Positions 8,623 through 17,594 of a stretch of 64,000 nucleotides of DNA are shown here, in pieces; position 1 is the first letter of the stretch; each line of letters opens with the position of its first letter. The DNA comes from Marinobacterium sp. (GTDB taxonomy: Bacteria > Pseudomonadota > Gammaproteobacteria > Pseudomonadales > Balneatricaceae): the NCBI GenBank assembly GCA_025800125.1, contig JAOXSF010000038.1:38048-102047 (forward strand). Reading direction: 5' to 3'. The notes below the pieces were generated by a model, which was not told the DNA's origin, ran no database searches, and worked only from the letters and a program-made list of their open reading frames with translations. A program made the translations under genes and the position numbers.

Positions 8623-10707
8623 ATGAATACCGTTTATACAAACATTGGCCACACAAGCACTGGCCATACAGGCACGGGCGCTGTAAATAACGCGCCTGTA
8701 CTGCGTGTTGAAAATCTCAGCCTGGGCTATACCCGCCACCATACGGATGGCCGCACCAGCAAAGTGGCAGTGCTGCGAGATGTCTCGTTGCAGATTCATA
8801 AAGGCGAAGTGATCGGTCTGGTCGGGGAGTCAGGCTGCGGTAAAAGCACCCTGGCACTGGCATTGCTGGGCTTCCTGCGCGGTGGTGGTGAAGTGCTGGG
8901 GGGCAAAGTTCGCTACGGTAAAACCTCGCTGTTTGACTTGCCCGACGCTGACCTTGCTGCCCTGCGTGGTGGTGATATTGCGCTGATTCCACAGAATGCA
9001 GGCCAGTCGCTGACCCCGACCATGAAGCTGGGCGCACAGCTGGCTGAAGCGCTCAAGCTGCACAGTGATCTGCCCCAGGGGCAATACCGGGCACGTGCCA
9101 TTGAGTTGCTGACCTTGGTACGCCTGCCCAGCCCGGAACAGCTACTCGAGCGCTACCCTCATCAGTTATCTGGTGGCCAGCAACAACGTGTCGCCATCGC
9201 CATGGCGCTGGCCGGTGAGCCCGACGTACTGCTGCTGGATGAACCCACCACCGGGCTGGATGTGACTACCCAGGCCCATATTCTGGAGCTACTACGTGAA
9301 CTGCGTCAGCGGCTGGGCACGACCATGGTGTTTGTCAGCCATGACCTGGGAGTCATCGCCCGCATTTCTGACCGCATCGCGGTGATGTATGCCGGTGAGC
9401 TGATTGAACTGGGCAGCTGCGCCGAAATTTTGCGCAGCCCGGCCCACCCTTACACCCGTGGCCTGCTGGCGGCCATTCCACGCCTGGCCAGCGGCATGTT
9501 GCCTGCGGCATTGCCAGGTTACCCGCCTGCGGTGGGGGCGCGGCATCAGGGCTGTGCCTTTGCGGCCCGTTGCTCCCATGTTTCCCCAGACTGTCAGGAG
9601 CGTACCCCCGACCAGACCGCCCTGGGTACACGCCAGGTACGTTGCAATCTGCCCGCCCCACAACTGCGGCAGCCGTTACAGCTTGAGGGTGTCCCGGTGC
9701 CAGAAGTAACGGTGGGTGAACCGTTGCTGAGTCTGGATCAGGTGGCGGTCAGCTACCAGCAGCAGAGCCTGTGGCAGAAGCTGCGCGGCCAGCCGGAAAG
9801 TACGGCAACGGTTGATGGAATAGAACTGAGCCTGAAACGGGGTGAAACCCTGGCGCTGGTGGGGGAGTCGGGTAGCGGTAAGTCCACTATCATGCGCTCG
9901 ATCTGCGGCATTAACCCGCCACGTCGAGGACATATTCAACTGGATGACCAACCGTTGAATCTGCCGGTAGAAAAGCGTGATGCTGTGCTCAAACGCCGGG
10001 TACAGATGATCTTCCAGAACCCTGACGCCTCATTGAATCCACGTCACACCATCGCTGAAATTCTGGCCCAGCCACTGAAGCTGTACTTTGGCCTGACCGG
10101 TGCCGCCTGTCGTGCTAAAGCCGCTGAATTGCTGGCACAGGTACGACTGGGTGAGCACTACCTTGACCGGCTGCCCGCTCAGTTGTCCGGTGGCGAAAAG
10201 CAGCGTGTGGCAATTGCCCGTACTTTTGCCGGTGAGCCCGATCTTATTCTTTGTGATGAGGTGACATCGGCGCTGGATGTCTCTGTACAGGCAGCGGTGC
10301 TGCAACTGCTGAAACAGTTGCAGGCCGAGCGGGGCGTTGCCTATCTGTTTATCGCCCATGACCTTGCTGTGGTGCAGGCGATTGCTGACCGTGTTGCTGT
10401 CCTCTATCAAGGGCGTCTGTGTGAAGAGGGTGAAACCCGTGATCTGTTTGCCGCACCCTGGCACCCGTACACTGAAACACTGCTGGATGCAGTGCTGCAA
10501 CCCGACCCGGACCACAACCCGAAACTGCACAGTGACGATGCCGCCGAGTCGCAACCACCGGCACAGGGCTGCCCGTTCCAGAACCGTTGTCCACGTAAAC
10601 TGGGTAGTCAGTGCGATAACGAACTGCCAGACTGGCAACAGATCAGGGGCAAGCGCTTGCGCTGTCATATTCCGGCCCGGCAGCTGATCGGATTACAGCG
10701 GGTATAA
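8623..10707 (+). CDS. Fused double ATPase of the peptide-type ABC importer
   Basis: One 694-residue protein carrying two complete ABC ATPase domains, equivalent to DppD plus DppF (YejF-like arrangement). First domain: Walker [10 protein letters not shown] (about 67-75), signature LSGGQQQR, Walker [12 protein letters not shown]. Second domain: [29 protein letters not shown]. Each ends in the cysteine-rich oligopeptide C-terminal motif ([15 protein letters not shown] and [16 protein letters not shown]), which in relatives can hold an iron-sulfur cluster. The first 20 residues ([12 protein letters not shown]) derive from a short DNA repeat and look dispensable. Confidence 0.93.
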   Translation: MNTVYTNIGHTSTGHTGTGAVNNAPVLRVENLSLGYTRHHTDGRTSKVAVLRDVSLQIHKGEVIGLVGESGCGKSTLALALLGFLRGGGEVLGGKVRYGKTSLFDLPDADLAALRGGDIALIPQNAGQSLTPTMKLGAQLAEALKLHSDLPQGQYRARAIELLTLVRLPSPEQLLERYPHQLSGGQQQRVAIAMALAGEPDVLLLDEPTTGLDVTTQAHILELLRELRQRLGTTMVFVSHDLGVIARISDRIAVMYAGELIELGSCAEILRSPAHPYTRGLLAAIPRLASGMLPAALPGYPPAVGARHQGCAFAARCSHVSPDCQERTPDQTALGTRQVRCNLPAPQLRQPLQLEGVPVPEVTVGEPLLSLDQVAVSYQQQSLWQKLRGQPESTATVDGIELSLKRGETLALVGESGSGKSTIMRSICGINPPRRGHIQLDDQPLNLPVEKRDAVLKRRVQMIFQNPDASLNPRHTIAEILAQPLKLYFGLTGAACRAKAAELLAQVRLGEHYLDRLPAQLSGGEKQRVAIARTFAGEPDLILCDEVTSALDVSVQAAVLQLLKQLQAERGVAYLFIAHDLAVVQAIADRVAVLYQGRLCEEGETRDLFAAPWHPYTETLLDAVLQPDPDHNPKLHSDDAAESQPPAQGCPFQNRCPRKLGSQCDNELPDWQQIRGKRLRCHIPARQLIGLQRV

Positions 10708-10780
10708 AGCATCAATCGCGTTAGCGCATATAGATACTGCAACAAACAAAGCATAGTACGAAGTAACAGGAAGCTTGAAG

Positions 10781-11434
10781 ATGGCACTGGCAATTTTTGA
10801 TCTGGATGAAACCCTGGTTGACGGTGACTGCTCATCACGCTGGGTAGAATACATGCTGGCCCAGCAACTGGCGGACAGCGACAGCATTCTGGCCGAGGAA
10901 GCGCGGCTGATGGAAGATTACTACCGGGGCGAGCTGGATATGTATGACTACATGGCCATGCTGCTGCGTCCACTGGTCGGGATGACACTGGCGCAGCTTG
11001 AACCACTGGTAGAGGGCTATATTCAGCAGTGTGTTGCGCCTTATATCCGCACAGCAGCCCGAGACCGGCTGGCACAGCTGCATAAGCAGGGTGATATAAC
11101 GCTGATTATCTCTGCCTCACCCACTTTCCTGGTGACACCCATCGCCCGCTACCTGGGTATGCAGCATGGTATGGGAGTTGATATTGAGCTGGATGCTGAA
11201 GGTCGCATTACCGGCCGTGCTGAAGGTGTGATTACTTACCAGGGGGGCAAGGTAGAGCGTCTGCAACAGTGGCTGGATGGTCAGAACATCAACCTTGCGG
11301 GCAGCAGCTTCTACAGCGATTCCCATAATGATCTGCCACTGCTGGACGTGGTGGAGGTGCCGGTGGCGGTTACGCCAGACGCTACATTGAAGCAACTGGC
11401 ACAGCAGCGAGGCTGGACGGTTTTGTGGTGGTAA
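10781..11434 (+). CDS. HAD-IB family phosphatase (SerB-like)
   Basis: HAD-superfamily hydrolase, 217 residues from the ATG at 10781. The nucleophile motif FDLDETLVDGD, the motif II region TLIISASPTF and motif III/IV SDSHNDLPLL are all present. This matches the HAD-IB hypothetical group related to phosphoserine phosphatase. A TTG at 10775 could add two residues, but the ATG has the better spacing to the AACAGGA ribosome site. It follows the ABC ATPase by 73 bp on the same strand, which suggests dephosphorylation of an imported compound; that link is inference. Confidence 0.85.
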   Translation: MALAIFDLDETLVDGDCSSRWVEYMLAQQLADSDSILAEEARLMEDYYRGELDMYDYMAMLLRPLVGMTLAQLEPLVEGYIQQCVAPYIRTAARDRLAQLHKQGDITLIISASPTFLVTPIARYLGMQHGMGVDIELDAEGRITGRAEGVITYQGGKVERLQQWLDGQNINLAGSSFYSDSHNDLPLLDVVEVPVAVTPDATLKQLAQQRGWTVLWW

Positions 11435-11440
11435 GGGGGG

Positions 11441-12064
11441 TTATCTGAACCCCGTCAACAGAAACACTGGATAGAGCCCCTGCGGTTCTTTTGCCACGCT
11501 GGCCTGTTGAATGTTAATACGCTGGAAACCTGTGCGTGTGGCAATGGCTGTCAGCGCCTGGTGTTCAAAGCCGTGGTGGAATACGCCGGTGTCATCACCG
11601 TCGTGGAAACTGCCATCTTCTGGGTCGAGGTCGGCCAGGGCGATGAAACCGCCAGGCTTTAGCAGGGTATGAAATTGCTGAAATATCCCCTCAATATCTT
11701 CGATATGGTGCAGTGTCAGCGATGAAATAATGCCATCGAAACGTTGCGCCAGTGGGGTGCTGATCAGGTTGATGGGCAGAATTGCCAGCTCACAGGGCAG
11801 GTGAGCCTGTTTGGCCTGTAACTGCTGGTTCATAGCAGCAGAGACATCTACAGCGGTGATCTTCTGCACCTTGTGGGCGATACGTTCCAGTAACAGCCCG
11901 GTGCCAGAACCAAAGTCCATCAGCTGCATCTCTGGTTTGAGTTCAATGCGGCTCAGTATCGCCTGGGCAATGCGCTCCACATTGTCGATATTGTTCTGTT
12001 CCTGTTCGTATTGCTGTGCTTTATGTGCGAAGAGGTCTTTATCTGCAACGTGATCCTGAGCCAT
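11441..12064 (-). CDS. Class I SAM-dependent methyltransferase
   Basis: A 207-residue methyltransferase with the SAM motif I LMDFGSGTGLL, the acidic residue after strand 2 (ITAVDVS), and a post-I segment SLTLHHIEDIEGIFQQFHTLLKPGG typical of the UbiE/small-molecule group. The ATG at 12064 is preferred to a GTG at 12073 because of its spacing to GGACAGG. It is on the same strand as the type III polyketide synthase gene 250 bp upstream, so it may methylate that enzyme's product. The hairpin and repeat array between them argue that it can also be expressed separately. Substrate unknown. Confidence 0.8.
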   Translation of the reverse strand: MAQDHVADKDLFAHKAQQYEQEQNNIDNVERIAQAILSRIELKPEMQLMDFGSGTGLLLERIAHKVQKITAVDVSAAMNQQLQAKQAHLPCELAILPINLISTPLAQRFDGIISSLTLHHIEDIEGIFQQFHTLLKPGGFIALADLDPEDGSFHDGDDTGVFHHGFEHQALTAIATRTGFQRINIQQASVAKEPQGLYPVFLLTGFR

Positions 12065-12139
12065 GCTGAACACCTGTCCGTTATGCTGGGGCAGGTTATT
12101 CTACGTGGTTTCCCTGGCAGCAGTAAAAGAGTGATTAAA

Positions 12140-12183
12140 GAGGCACACCATGCCCTGGCTGGTGTCCAGACGGGGTGTGCCTC
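12140..12183. terminator. Inverted repeat, probable terminator
   Basis: Perfect 10-bp arms gaggcacacc (12140-12149) and ggtgtgcctc (12174-12183), flanked by A-rich and T-rich sequence, with a 24-nt loop. It lies downstream of the polyketide synthase gene and upstream of the methyltransferase on the minus strand. A second small hairpin caaccc/gggttg follows at 12191-12210. Confidence 0.6.
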
Positions 12184-12210
12184 TTGCTTTCAACCCGCCG
12201 AGCCGGGTTG

Positions 12211-12311
12211 CTTATAAAACTGTGCGCTTTACAAAACCGAGAGCTTTACAAAACCGAGAGCTTTATAAAACCGAAAGCTTTATAAAACCTAAAGCTTTAT
12301 AAAACTGAAAG
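12211..12311. repeat. Array of six 17-bp direct repeats
   Basis: Contiguous units of ctttataaaaccgaaag with small changes: 12211-12226 (16 bp), then 12227-12243, 12244-12260, 12261-12277, 12278-12294 and 12295-12311. The array ends 3 bp before the stop codon of the polyketide synthase gene, so it forms the start of that gene's 3' untranslated region. There are no spacers, so it is not a CRISPR array. Confidence 0.95.
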
Positions 12312-12313
12312 CA

Positions 12314-13465
12314 TCAGGCGCGTTCCAGTGTCGCCCATTCCACGGTAACACCGGGGCCAAAGGCCATGGTGATCAGTTTGTCCTGTTCGATCTTTTCCAG
12401 TGAGCGAGCCAGTACAAACAGCATGGCGGCTGCACCCAGGTTGCCAACGCTTTGCAGCGTGTCATAAGAGTTATCCAGAGCCGATGTCTGCCAGCCGTAA
12501 GACTCAAATACTTTACCCACATGGTGCAGGATATTTGGCCCACCCGGATGAATAGCCAAGGCGGTATTAGCCGCATCACCGGCCGGAACATTGAGCCGGT
12601 TCAGCAGCTTCAGACCGGGCTCGCTTTGCAGGTATTCCCCCAGTGACGGGCCAACGCTCTTGTTCAGGGTCATCCGGTAGGCGCTGTGTTCAATGCTGCG
12701 CGGTGGGTCCAGCCCCAGCAGATGGGTGCTGTCGGGCACCAGTGACATACCGGTGGCGGTGTAGCGCCAGCGGCCTTCCGGTGCCAGTACAATTGCTGCT
12801 GCACCATCAGCAAACAGAGAGTGGGCAACCAGCGACGAGGTGTCGGTGGCGTTCAGATCATAATGGGTGGATGCGGTTTCCACCGCGACAACCAGTACGC
12901 CGCTGCTGTCACCGGCACGAATAACATCACGGGCCAGCCGCAGGCAGGTGGCACCACAGAAACAGCCGTTGAAGTTCAATTCAGCTTTCTGGCACTCCAG
13001 CGACAGGTTCAGCTCGCGCATCACTTCAACAGCAATACCCGGTTCACTCCAGCCACTGGTACAGGTGGTGATGATGTGGGTAATATCCTGTGGGTTGCCA
13101 CCCCAGTCAGACAGTGCCTTTTTTGCTGCTTTTACCGCCATTTTAACCGCTGTATCGTGGAATACTTTCATGCGCTCATGGTAAGGCGGAATGTAATCGT
13201 GCGGAGTGAAAATATCCTGTTGCAGTGAGACATCCAGCGCATCCGGGTAATCCTGTGGCCGGTGGCCTTCGGGTAACCAGTGTGGGTGGGCGTAGTGACG
13301 GGTATGAATGCCTGTCCCCAGGGTGAGGCGTTCAACCATTTTTATAGTCTGTTCTGACTGGCCCTGATGCTCACGAATTTTGCGGTCGTGGCGCAGGTAC
13401 TGCTCTGTACTGATTGGATAGGGGACGGCGGTGCCGTAACCGGCGATATGTGCTTCTGTTGCCAT
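12314..13465 (-). CDS. Type III polyketide synthase (chalcone synthase-like)
   Basis: Homodimeric thiolase-fold enzyme, 383 residues, that would extend an acyl-CoA starter with malonyl-CoA. The catalytic triad is readable: Cys168 in FNGCFCGAT, His306 in AIHPGGPNIL and Asn342 in SVGNLGAAAM. The C-terminal AFGPGVTVEW corresponds to the GFGPGLTVE motif of the type III family and separates it from FabH. A TTG at 13498 would add 11 residues, but the ATG at 13465 has GGAG upstream and begins right at the fold. Neighbour on the same strand is a methyltransferase. Products of bacterial relatives are alkylpyrones, alkylresorcinols or tetrahydroxynaphthalene; which applies here cannot be read. Confidence 0.85.
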   Translation of the reverse strand: MATEAHIAGYGTAVPYPISTEQYLRHDRKIREHQGQSEQTIKMVERLTLGTGIHTRHYAHPHWLPEGHRPQDYPDALDVSLQQDIFTPHDYIPPYHERMKVFHDTAVKMAVKAAKKALSDWGGNPQDITHIITTCTSGWSEPGIAVEVMRELNLSLECQKAELNFNGCFCGATCLRLARDVIRAGDSSGVLVVAVETASTHYDLNATDTSSLVAHSLFADGAAAIVLAPEGRWRYTATGMSLVPDSTHLLGLDPPRSIEHSAYRMTLNKSVGPSLGEYLQSEPGLKLLNRLNVPAGDAANTALAIHPGGPNILHHVGKVFESYGWQTSALDNSYDTLQSVGNLGAAAMLFVLARSLEKIEQDKLITMAFGPGVTVEWATLERA

Positions 13466-13858
13466 TGAACTGCTGTGCTCCGCGTTCAGAAAATACAAGA
13501 TTCAGAAATGGAAGTTCGAAGTATAATGGAACAGTTATTAAAGTAAGATGTAGGCGCACTGATAACGGTTTTTCATTGCACTATCGCAGCTGAATGAAAA
13601 TAAAAGTGTAGTAACAGGTACTGATAATTACCGGGTATAAATTCTTAACTCTGTCTTTGTTTGCTCGATGCAGGCCGGGTTATAAATGATGGCAGACTAT
13701 GGGTGTCTGATATTAGCGGTACAGTCTGTATCAGGCTGCTTTACTGACTGATACAGACCGGTTACTACAGATTGCCTGTTCAGGCGCCGTCTTAGCTTCG
13801 GCGTTGAATCCGCGCGCCGGTTGCTAAACCAGCTGCGCTTTGTGTGATGTGTCGGTAC
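13466..13858. other. Intergenic region with one perfect inverted repeat
   Basis: No gene is supported. It carries the upstream region of the polyketide synthase and the downstream region of hmp. The only structure I see is a perfect 10-bp inverted repeat tctgtatcag / ctgatacaga (13725-13734 and 13748-13757, 13-nt loop) without a T tract, which could be a weak terminator for hmp. Confidence 0.55.
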
Positions 13859-15046
13859 TTACAGTTCTTCCAGCGGGCCGAAAAACTCGTAGTGGATCTG
13901 GTCGGCTGGAACATCCAGGTTACGGGCGATCCTGATCGCGGCCTGCATAAAAGGTTTCGGGCCCAGCAGGTAGAACTCGACATCGCTGTTATCTTCCAGC
14001 TGTTCTGCCAGTAGCGTGTCGCTGATCAGACCGGTAGCATGGGGCTGGCATGCAGGTGTTGGCTGATCGTAAAGGTAGTAAGGCTTTACGTTGCTGTGCT
14101 GAGCCGCGAGGTTATCCACATGGTCGCGGAACGCATGTACCTGTCCATTCTGGGCTGCGTGGATAAAGTGGATTTTGCGGCCGCTGGCGGCGCTGCTGTT
14201 CAGCATGCTGATTGCAGGGGTGATGCCTACGCCGCCGGTTACCAGTACCAGTGGTTTTTCGCTGGCCGGTGTAGCCGCCGCTGGTAAGATAAAATCACCG
14301 CAAGGGGGGGTCAGTTGCAACCTGTCACCTTCATGGATCTGATCATGCAGGTAGCCGGAAACCCGTCCGTCCTGTTCGTGCTTGACGCTGATACGCAGGT
14401 AACCGGTGCCGGGCGCATCAGACAGGCTGTAGTTACGACGTACTTTTTCCCCGGCAATCTCCAGCACAATACAGATATACTGGCCAGGCTTGAATGCTGG
14501 CACTGCACCGCCGTCGGAAGGTTCCAGATAGAACGATGTGATCACTGTACTTTCCGTAACTTTGCGCGTGACACGAAAATCCCGCAAGCCTCGCCAGCCG
14601 CCTTCTTGCTGTGCAATCTGCTGATAAACAGCTTCTTCCGCTTCAATCAGAATACCTGCCAGTTGCTGGTAGGCTTTGCCCCAGGCAGCAATGATTTCAT
14701 CGGTGGCTGCATCGCCCAGCACCCTGGCAATTGCCTGCAACAGACAACTGCCAACAATATCGTACTGCTCTGGAGTAATACCCAGCGAACAGTGTTTCTG
14801 CACAATACGGGTGACCGCTTCGCTGAGGTTGCCCAGGCTGTCAATATTGGCCGCGTAGGCGACAACGGCATTGGCCAGCGCTTTGGGCTGCGCGCCTTTG
14901 GCCTGATGGGTCTGATTAAAGAATGGAATCACCTCCGGGTACTGTTCAAACATCAGCGGGTAGAAACAGGCGGTAATCTCGTCAGCATGGGCTTTAACTG
15001 CGGGTACAGTGGCTTTGATAATTTCAACGGTCTGTGTGTCCAGCAT
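13859..15046 (-). CDS. hmp: Flavohaemoglobin (nitric oxide dioxygenase)
   Basis: Oxidises NO to nitrate with O2 and NAD(P)H. The 395-residue protein has a globin domain at the N-terminus (proximal His in VQKHCSLGI, start MLDTQTVEIIKATVPAVK), an FAD domain with RRNYSLSD near residue 205, and a NAD domain with LVTGGVGITPAISML near 270. The order and length match Hmp. It is divergent from norR, and the intergenic region contains a sigma-54 promoter and three NorR-type sites, so NO induction through NorR is directly supported by sequence rather than the NsrR control used by enterobacterial hmp. Confidence 0.96.
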   Translation of the reverse strand: MLDTQTVEIIKATVPAVKAHADEITACFYPLMFEQYPEVIPFFNQTHQAKGAQPKALANAVVAYAANIDSLGNLSEAVTRIVQKHCSLGITPEQYDIVGSCLLQAIARVLGDAATDEIIAAWGKAYQQLAGILIEAEEAVYQQIAQQEGGWRGLRDFRVTRKVTESTVITSFYLEPSDGGAVPAFKPGQYICIVLEIAGEKVRRNYSLSDAPGTGYLRISVKHEQDGRVSGYLHDQIHEGDRLQLTPPCGDFILPAAATPASEKPLVLVTGGVGITPAISMLNSSAASGRKIHFIHAAQNGQVHAFRDHVDNLAAQHSNVKPYYLYDQPTPACQPHATGLISDTLLAEQLEDNSDVEFYLLGPKPFMQAAIRIARNLDVPADQIHYEFFGPLEEL

Positions 15047-15203
15047 GGTTGGTTACTCGTGCAATCGGTTATGGGGTTATGGGCTGTAATTGTTGGGTTA
15101 CAGTCTTTTTGTTTTTTCGCCTGGTCATGTTTTTGCTCTGGTTGTGCCGTACTGTTCAGCGTATTACCAAGGCTGTGGCGTTTTATAAATGTTTAATGGG
15201 TTA

Positions 15204-15219
15204 AGCGAACTCCGTGCCA
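15204..15219 (-). promoter_or_regulatory. Sigma-54 promoter of hmp
   Basis: Read on the minus strand: TGGCAC-ggagt-TCGCT. It keeps the invariant GG and GC with the 10-nt spacing of the TGGCAC-N5-TTGCW consensus and differs in one base of the -12 box. It points at hmp, with start of transcription expected near 15193 and a leader of about 145 nt. Confidence 0.75.
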
Positions 15220-15274
15220 TTTTTTAAAAAGCTTGTTTTTCAAGGAGTTGAAAAGAATGTGGTCATAATATGTA

Positions 15275-15328
15275 GTCTTTTTAACCTTTTGTTTTGAGGT
15301 CTTTTTGACTCTTTGTGGTTAATTTAAC
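15275..15328. promoter_or_regulatory. Three NorR enhancer sites (GT-N7-AC)
   Basis: Three 11-bp sites fit the NorR core GT-N7-AC: GTCTTTTTAAC (15275-15285), GTCTTTTTGAC (15299-15309) and GTTAATTTAAC (15318-15328). They sit about 55-125 bp upstream of the sigma-54 promoter, the position and number known for the E. coli norVW enhancer. The third also abuts the norR start region, so autoregulation is possible. Confidence 0.75.
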
Positions 15329-15350
15329 CTGACCGCGCTATGCTGTTACT

Positions 15351-16955
15351 ATGCCTGCTCAAACTTCCATAGATATTCAGCCCTTCATTGACATAGTTGA
15401 AGATCTGAACCGTGATCTGCTACCCGCTCAGCGTTACCAGCGCATGATTGATGCTATTGCCCGTGCGATTCCCTGTGATGCTATTGTGCTGTTGCAACGT
15501 CAGGCTGACTGGCTGTTACCGCTGGCGGTGCGTGGGCTCAGCCCTGAAGCGATGGCTCGGCGTTTTGCCATCAGCCACCACCCTCGCCTGCAACATATTC
15601 TGGCAGCAGACCAGCCAGTACGCTTTGCCGCAGACTCCAGCCTGCCTGACCCATACGACGGTCTGGTGGCTGACAGTCAGCAGCTGCATGTACATGACTG
15701 TATGGGCTGTGCAATCCGGCTGGGTGAACCTGACGCTGAAAGCTGGGGAGTGCTGACACTGGATGCCATGGATGCTGGTACTTTCGACCGTATCAGCGCC
15801 ATGGAGTTACGTGCCTGTATGGCCGCTGTTACGGCGGCTATTCGTGCTGCCCAGCATATTCAGCAATTACAGGCTGAGGCTGATCATCAGCATCAGGTGG
15901 TACAGCTGCTGATGGAATCTGGCCCCTCCCCAGTGCTGATTGGTAACAGCCCGGCGATGCAGGCCATTGAGCAGGAGATTGCCACCGTGGCGGACTCGCC
16001 GTTATCGGTACTGGTTACTGGCGAAACCGGTGTCGGTAAAGAGCTGGTAGCGCGGCGTATTCATCAGTTGTCCGGGCGTCATCAGGAAGCACTGGTGCAG
16101 GTCAATTGTGCGGCGTTGCCAGAAAATATTATTGAAAGTGAGTTGTTTGGCCACGTGCGTGGTGCTTTTTCGGGGGCGGTTGATGCGCGCAGTGGCCGCT
16201 TTGAACTGGCAGATGGCGGCACACTGTTTCTGGATGAAGTGGGGGAATTACCGCTGTCGGCTCAGGCCAAGCTGCTGCGAGCTTTGCAGAGTGGTGAGAT
16301 TCAGCGTGTGGGTAGTGATCAGTTGATCTCTGTGGATGTACGGCTGGTAGCAGCCACTAACCGGGATCTGCAACAGGAGGTAAAAGCCGGACGTTTCCGG
16401 GCTGATCTCTACCATCGGCTTAGTGTTTACCCGCTGCCGGTGCCGCCGTTACGTGAACGGGCCGATGATGTGTTATTACTGGCCGGTTTTTTCCTGGAAC
16501 GCAATCAGCAACGACTGGGCGTACAGCGCTTGCGGCTGTCACCGGATGCCATGAAGCAGTTACAGGCTTACCATTGGCCAGGCAATGTACGTGAATTGGA
16601 ACACCTGCTCAGCCGGGCTGCGTTAAGAGCCAGCCATGAGCAGGGCCGCAATCGGCGGGTAATCACCCTGCAACCATGTCATCTTGGTTTGCAGTCTGAT
16701 CTTCTTGCTGGCCCATCAGTAGAAGCTGCTTCACCACTGTCTGTTACGCACACAGCACAGACGAGTATGCAGGCTGAAAGGGATATGCGTACTGTAATGG
16801 ATATGCGTACTGTAATGGATAGCTACCAGCGCCAGCTGATCGAGCAACGGCTGGCGCTACATCATAATAATCTTGCCGCTACCGCTCGCAGTCTGGGGCT
16901 GGATCGCAGTAATCTGCGACGTACCATGCAGCGGCTGGGCATGATGTCATCGTAA
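15351..16955 (+). CDS. norR: NO-sensing sigma-54 activator NorR
   Basis: 534 residues: GAF sensor (1-170), AAA+ domain (about 195-425), C-terminal Fis-type helix-turn-helix ([19 protein letters not shown]). GAF residues that hold the mononuclear iron in E. coli NorR are conserved: Tyr102/Asp103 in PDPYDGL, Cys117 in HDCMG and Asp138 in TLDAMD, plus the Arg in PVRFAADS. Walker A is GETGVGKE (224-231), Walker [10 protein letters not shown]. The sigma-54 contact loop reads GAFSGA (271-276) instead of GAFTGA. A perfect 18-bp duplication gives DMRTVM twice in the linker before the helix-turn-helix. It activates the divergent hmp. Confidence 0.94.
   Translation: MPAQTSIDIQPFIDIVEDLNRDLLPAQRYQRMIDAIARAIPCDAIVLLQRQADWLLPLAVRGLSPEAMARRFAISHHPRLQHILAADQPVRFAADSSLPDPYDGLVADSQQLHVHDCMGCAIRLGEPDAESWGVLTLDAMDAGTFDRISAMELRACMAAVTAAIRAAQHIQQLQAEADHQHQVVQLLMESGPSPVLIGNSPAMQAIEQEIATVADSPLSVLVTGETGVGKELVARRIHQLSGRHQEALVQVNCAALPENIIESELFGHVRGAFSGAVDARSGRFELADGGTLFLDEVGELPLSAQAKLLRALQSGEIQRVGSDQLISVDVRLVAATNRDLQQEVKAGRFRADLYHRLSVYPLPVPPLRERADDVLLLAGFFLERNQQRLGVQRLRLSPDAMKQLQAYHWPGNVRELEHLLSRAALRASHEQGRNRRVITLQPCHLGLQSDLLAGPSVEAASPLSVTHTAQTSMQAERDMRTVMDMRTVMDSYQRQLIEQRLALHHNNLAATARSLGLDRSNLRRTMQRLGMMSS
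16782..16817. repeat. Perfect 18-bp tandem duplication in norR
   Basis: gatatgcgtactgtaatg occurs at 16782-16799 and again at 16800-16817 with no mismatch. It duplicates six residues in the flexible linker between the AAA+ and DNA-binding domains and is therefore recent. Confidence 0.95.
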
Positions 16956-16990
16956 GCGGATACAAATTAAACCAATAACAGGAGTTTGAA

Positions 16991-17467
16991 ATGGGACAGT
17001 GGGTACTGATTGCACTGGTTGTCATTGCCGCAGCAATCTTCTTCTGGCGCAGCCAGCAGAACAGCCAGTTGGCAGCAGAAAATGCAGCCGCTGGTAAGGC
17101 GTTTCTGGAAGCCAATGCACAGGAAGAGGGAGTGGTGGCGCTGGAATCGGGTTTGCAATACAAAATTTTGCAGGCCGGTAGCGGTGATCAGCATCCTGCG
17201 GAGACCGATAAAGTAAAAGTACACTACCACGGCACATTGATTGATGGTCGGGTATTTGACAGTTCGGTAGAGCGGGATAAACCGATCAGCTTTGGCCTCA
17301 ATCAGGTCATCAAAGGCTGGACTGAAGGCGTTCAGCTGATGGTTGTGGGGGAAAAACGTCGCCTGTTTATTCCTGCGGAGCTGGCCTACGGTCAGGGCTC
17401 TGCGGGCATCATTACACCGGGATCTACCCTGATTTTTGATGTTGAACTGCTGGGTATCAACGAATAA
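16991..17467 (+). CDS. Membrane-anchored FKBP-type peptidyl-prolyl isomerase
   Basis: 158 residues. An N-terminal membrane anchor (QWVLIALVVIAAAIFFW) is followed by a short linker and one FKBP domain (about 50-158). FKBP signatures are visible: VKVHYHGTLIDGRVFDSS, ISFGLNQVIKGWTEGVQLM, IPAELAYGQG and the terminal STLIFDVELLGI. It should catalyse Xaa-Pro isomerisation on the periplasmic side. The start has a good AGGAG site. It follows norR by 35 bp, but nothing ties it to NO. Confidence 0.92.
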   Translation: MGQWVLIALVVIAAAIFFWRSQQNSQLAAENAAAGKAFLEANAQEEGVVALESGLQYKILQAGSGDQHPAETDKVKVHYHGTLIDGRVFDSSVERDKPISFGLNQVIKGWTEGVQLMVVGEKRRLFIPAELAYGQGSAGIITPGSTLIFDVELLGINE

Positions 17468-17523
17468 CGGGCGATGCACTGGTTATATAATGCACTGATT
17501 ATAAAGAGCGGTAACTATGCAGC

Positions 17524-17571
17524 GCTGCAACTATATAACGCTGCAACTATACAACGCTGCAACTATAAAAA
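17524..17571. repeat. 16-bp intergenic tandem repeat
   Basis: Three units: gctgcaactatataac (17524-17539), gctgcaactatacaac (17540-17555), gctgcaactataaaaa (17556-17571), in the 3' region after the FKBP gene. Confidence 0.9.
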
Positions 17572-17594
17572 GTGACATTGACAAAAACGTTCAG

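Noticed and set aside
12211..12311. Possible CRISPR array
   Set aside because: The 17-bp units are directly adjacent with no spacers, and no cas genes are present in the window.
13725..13757. Inverted repeat after hmp as a regulator binding site
   Set aside because: It lies downstream of hmp and far from any start codon; a weak terminator is simpler, and there is too little evidence for either to name it as an operator.
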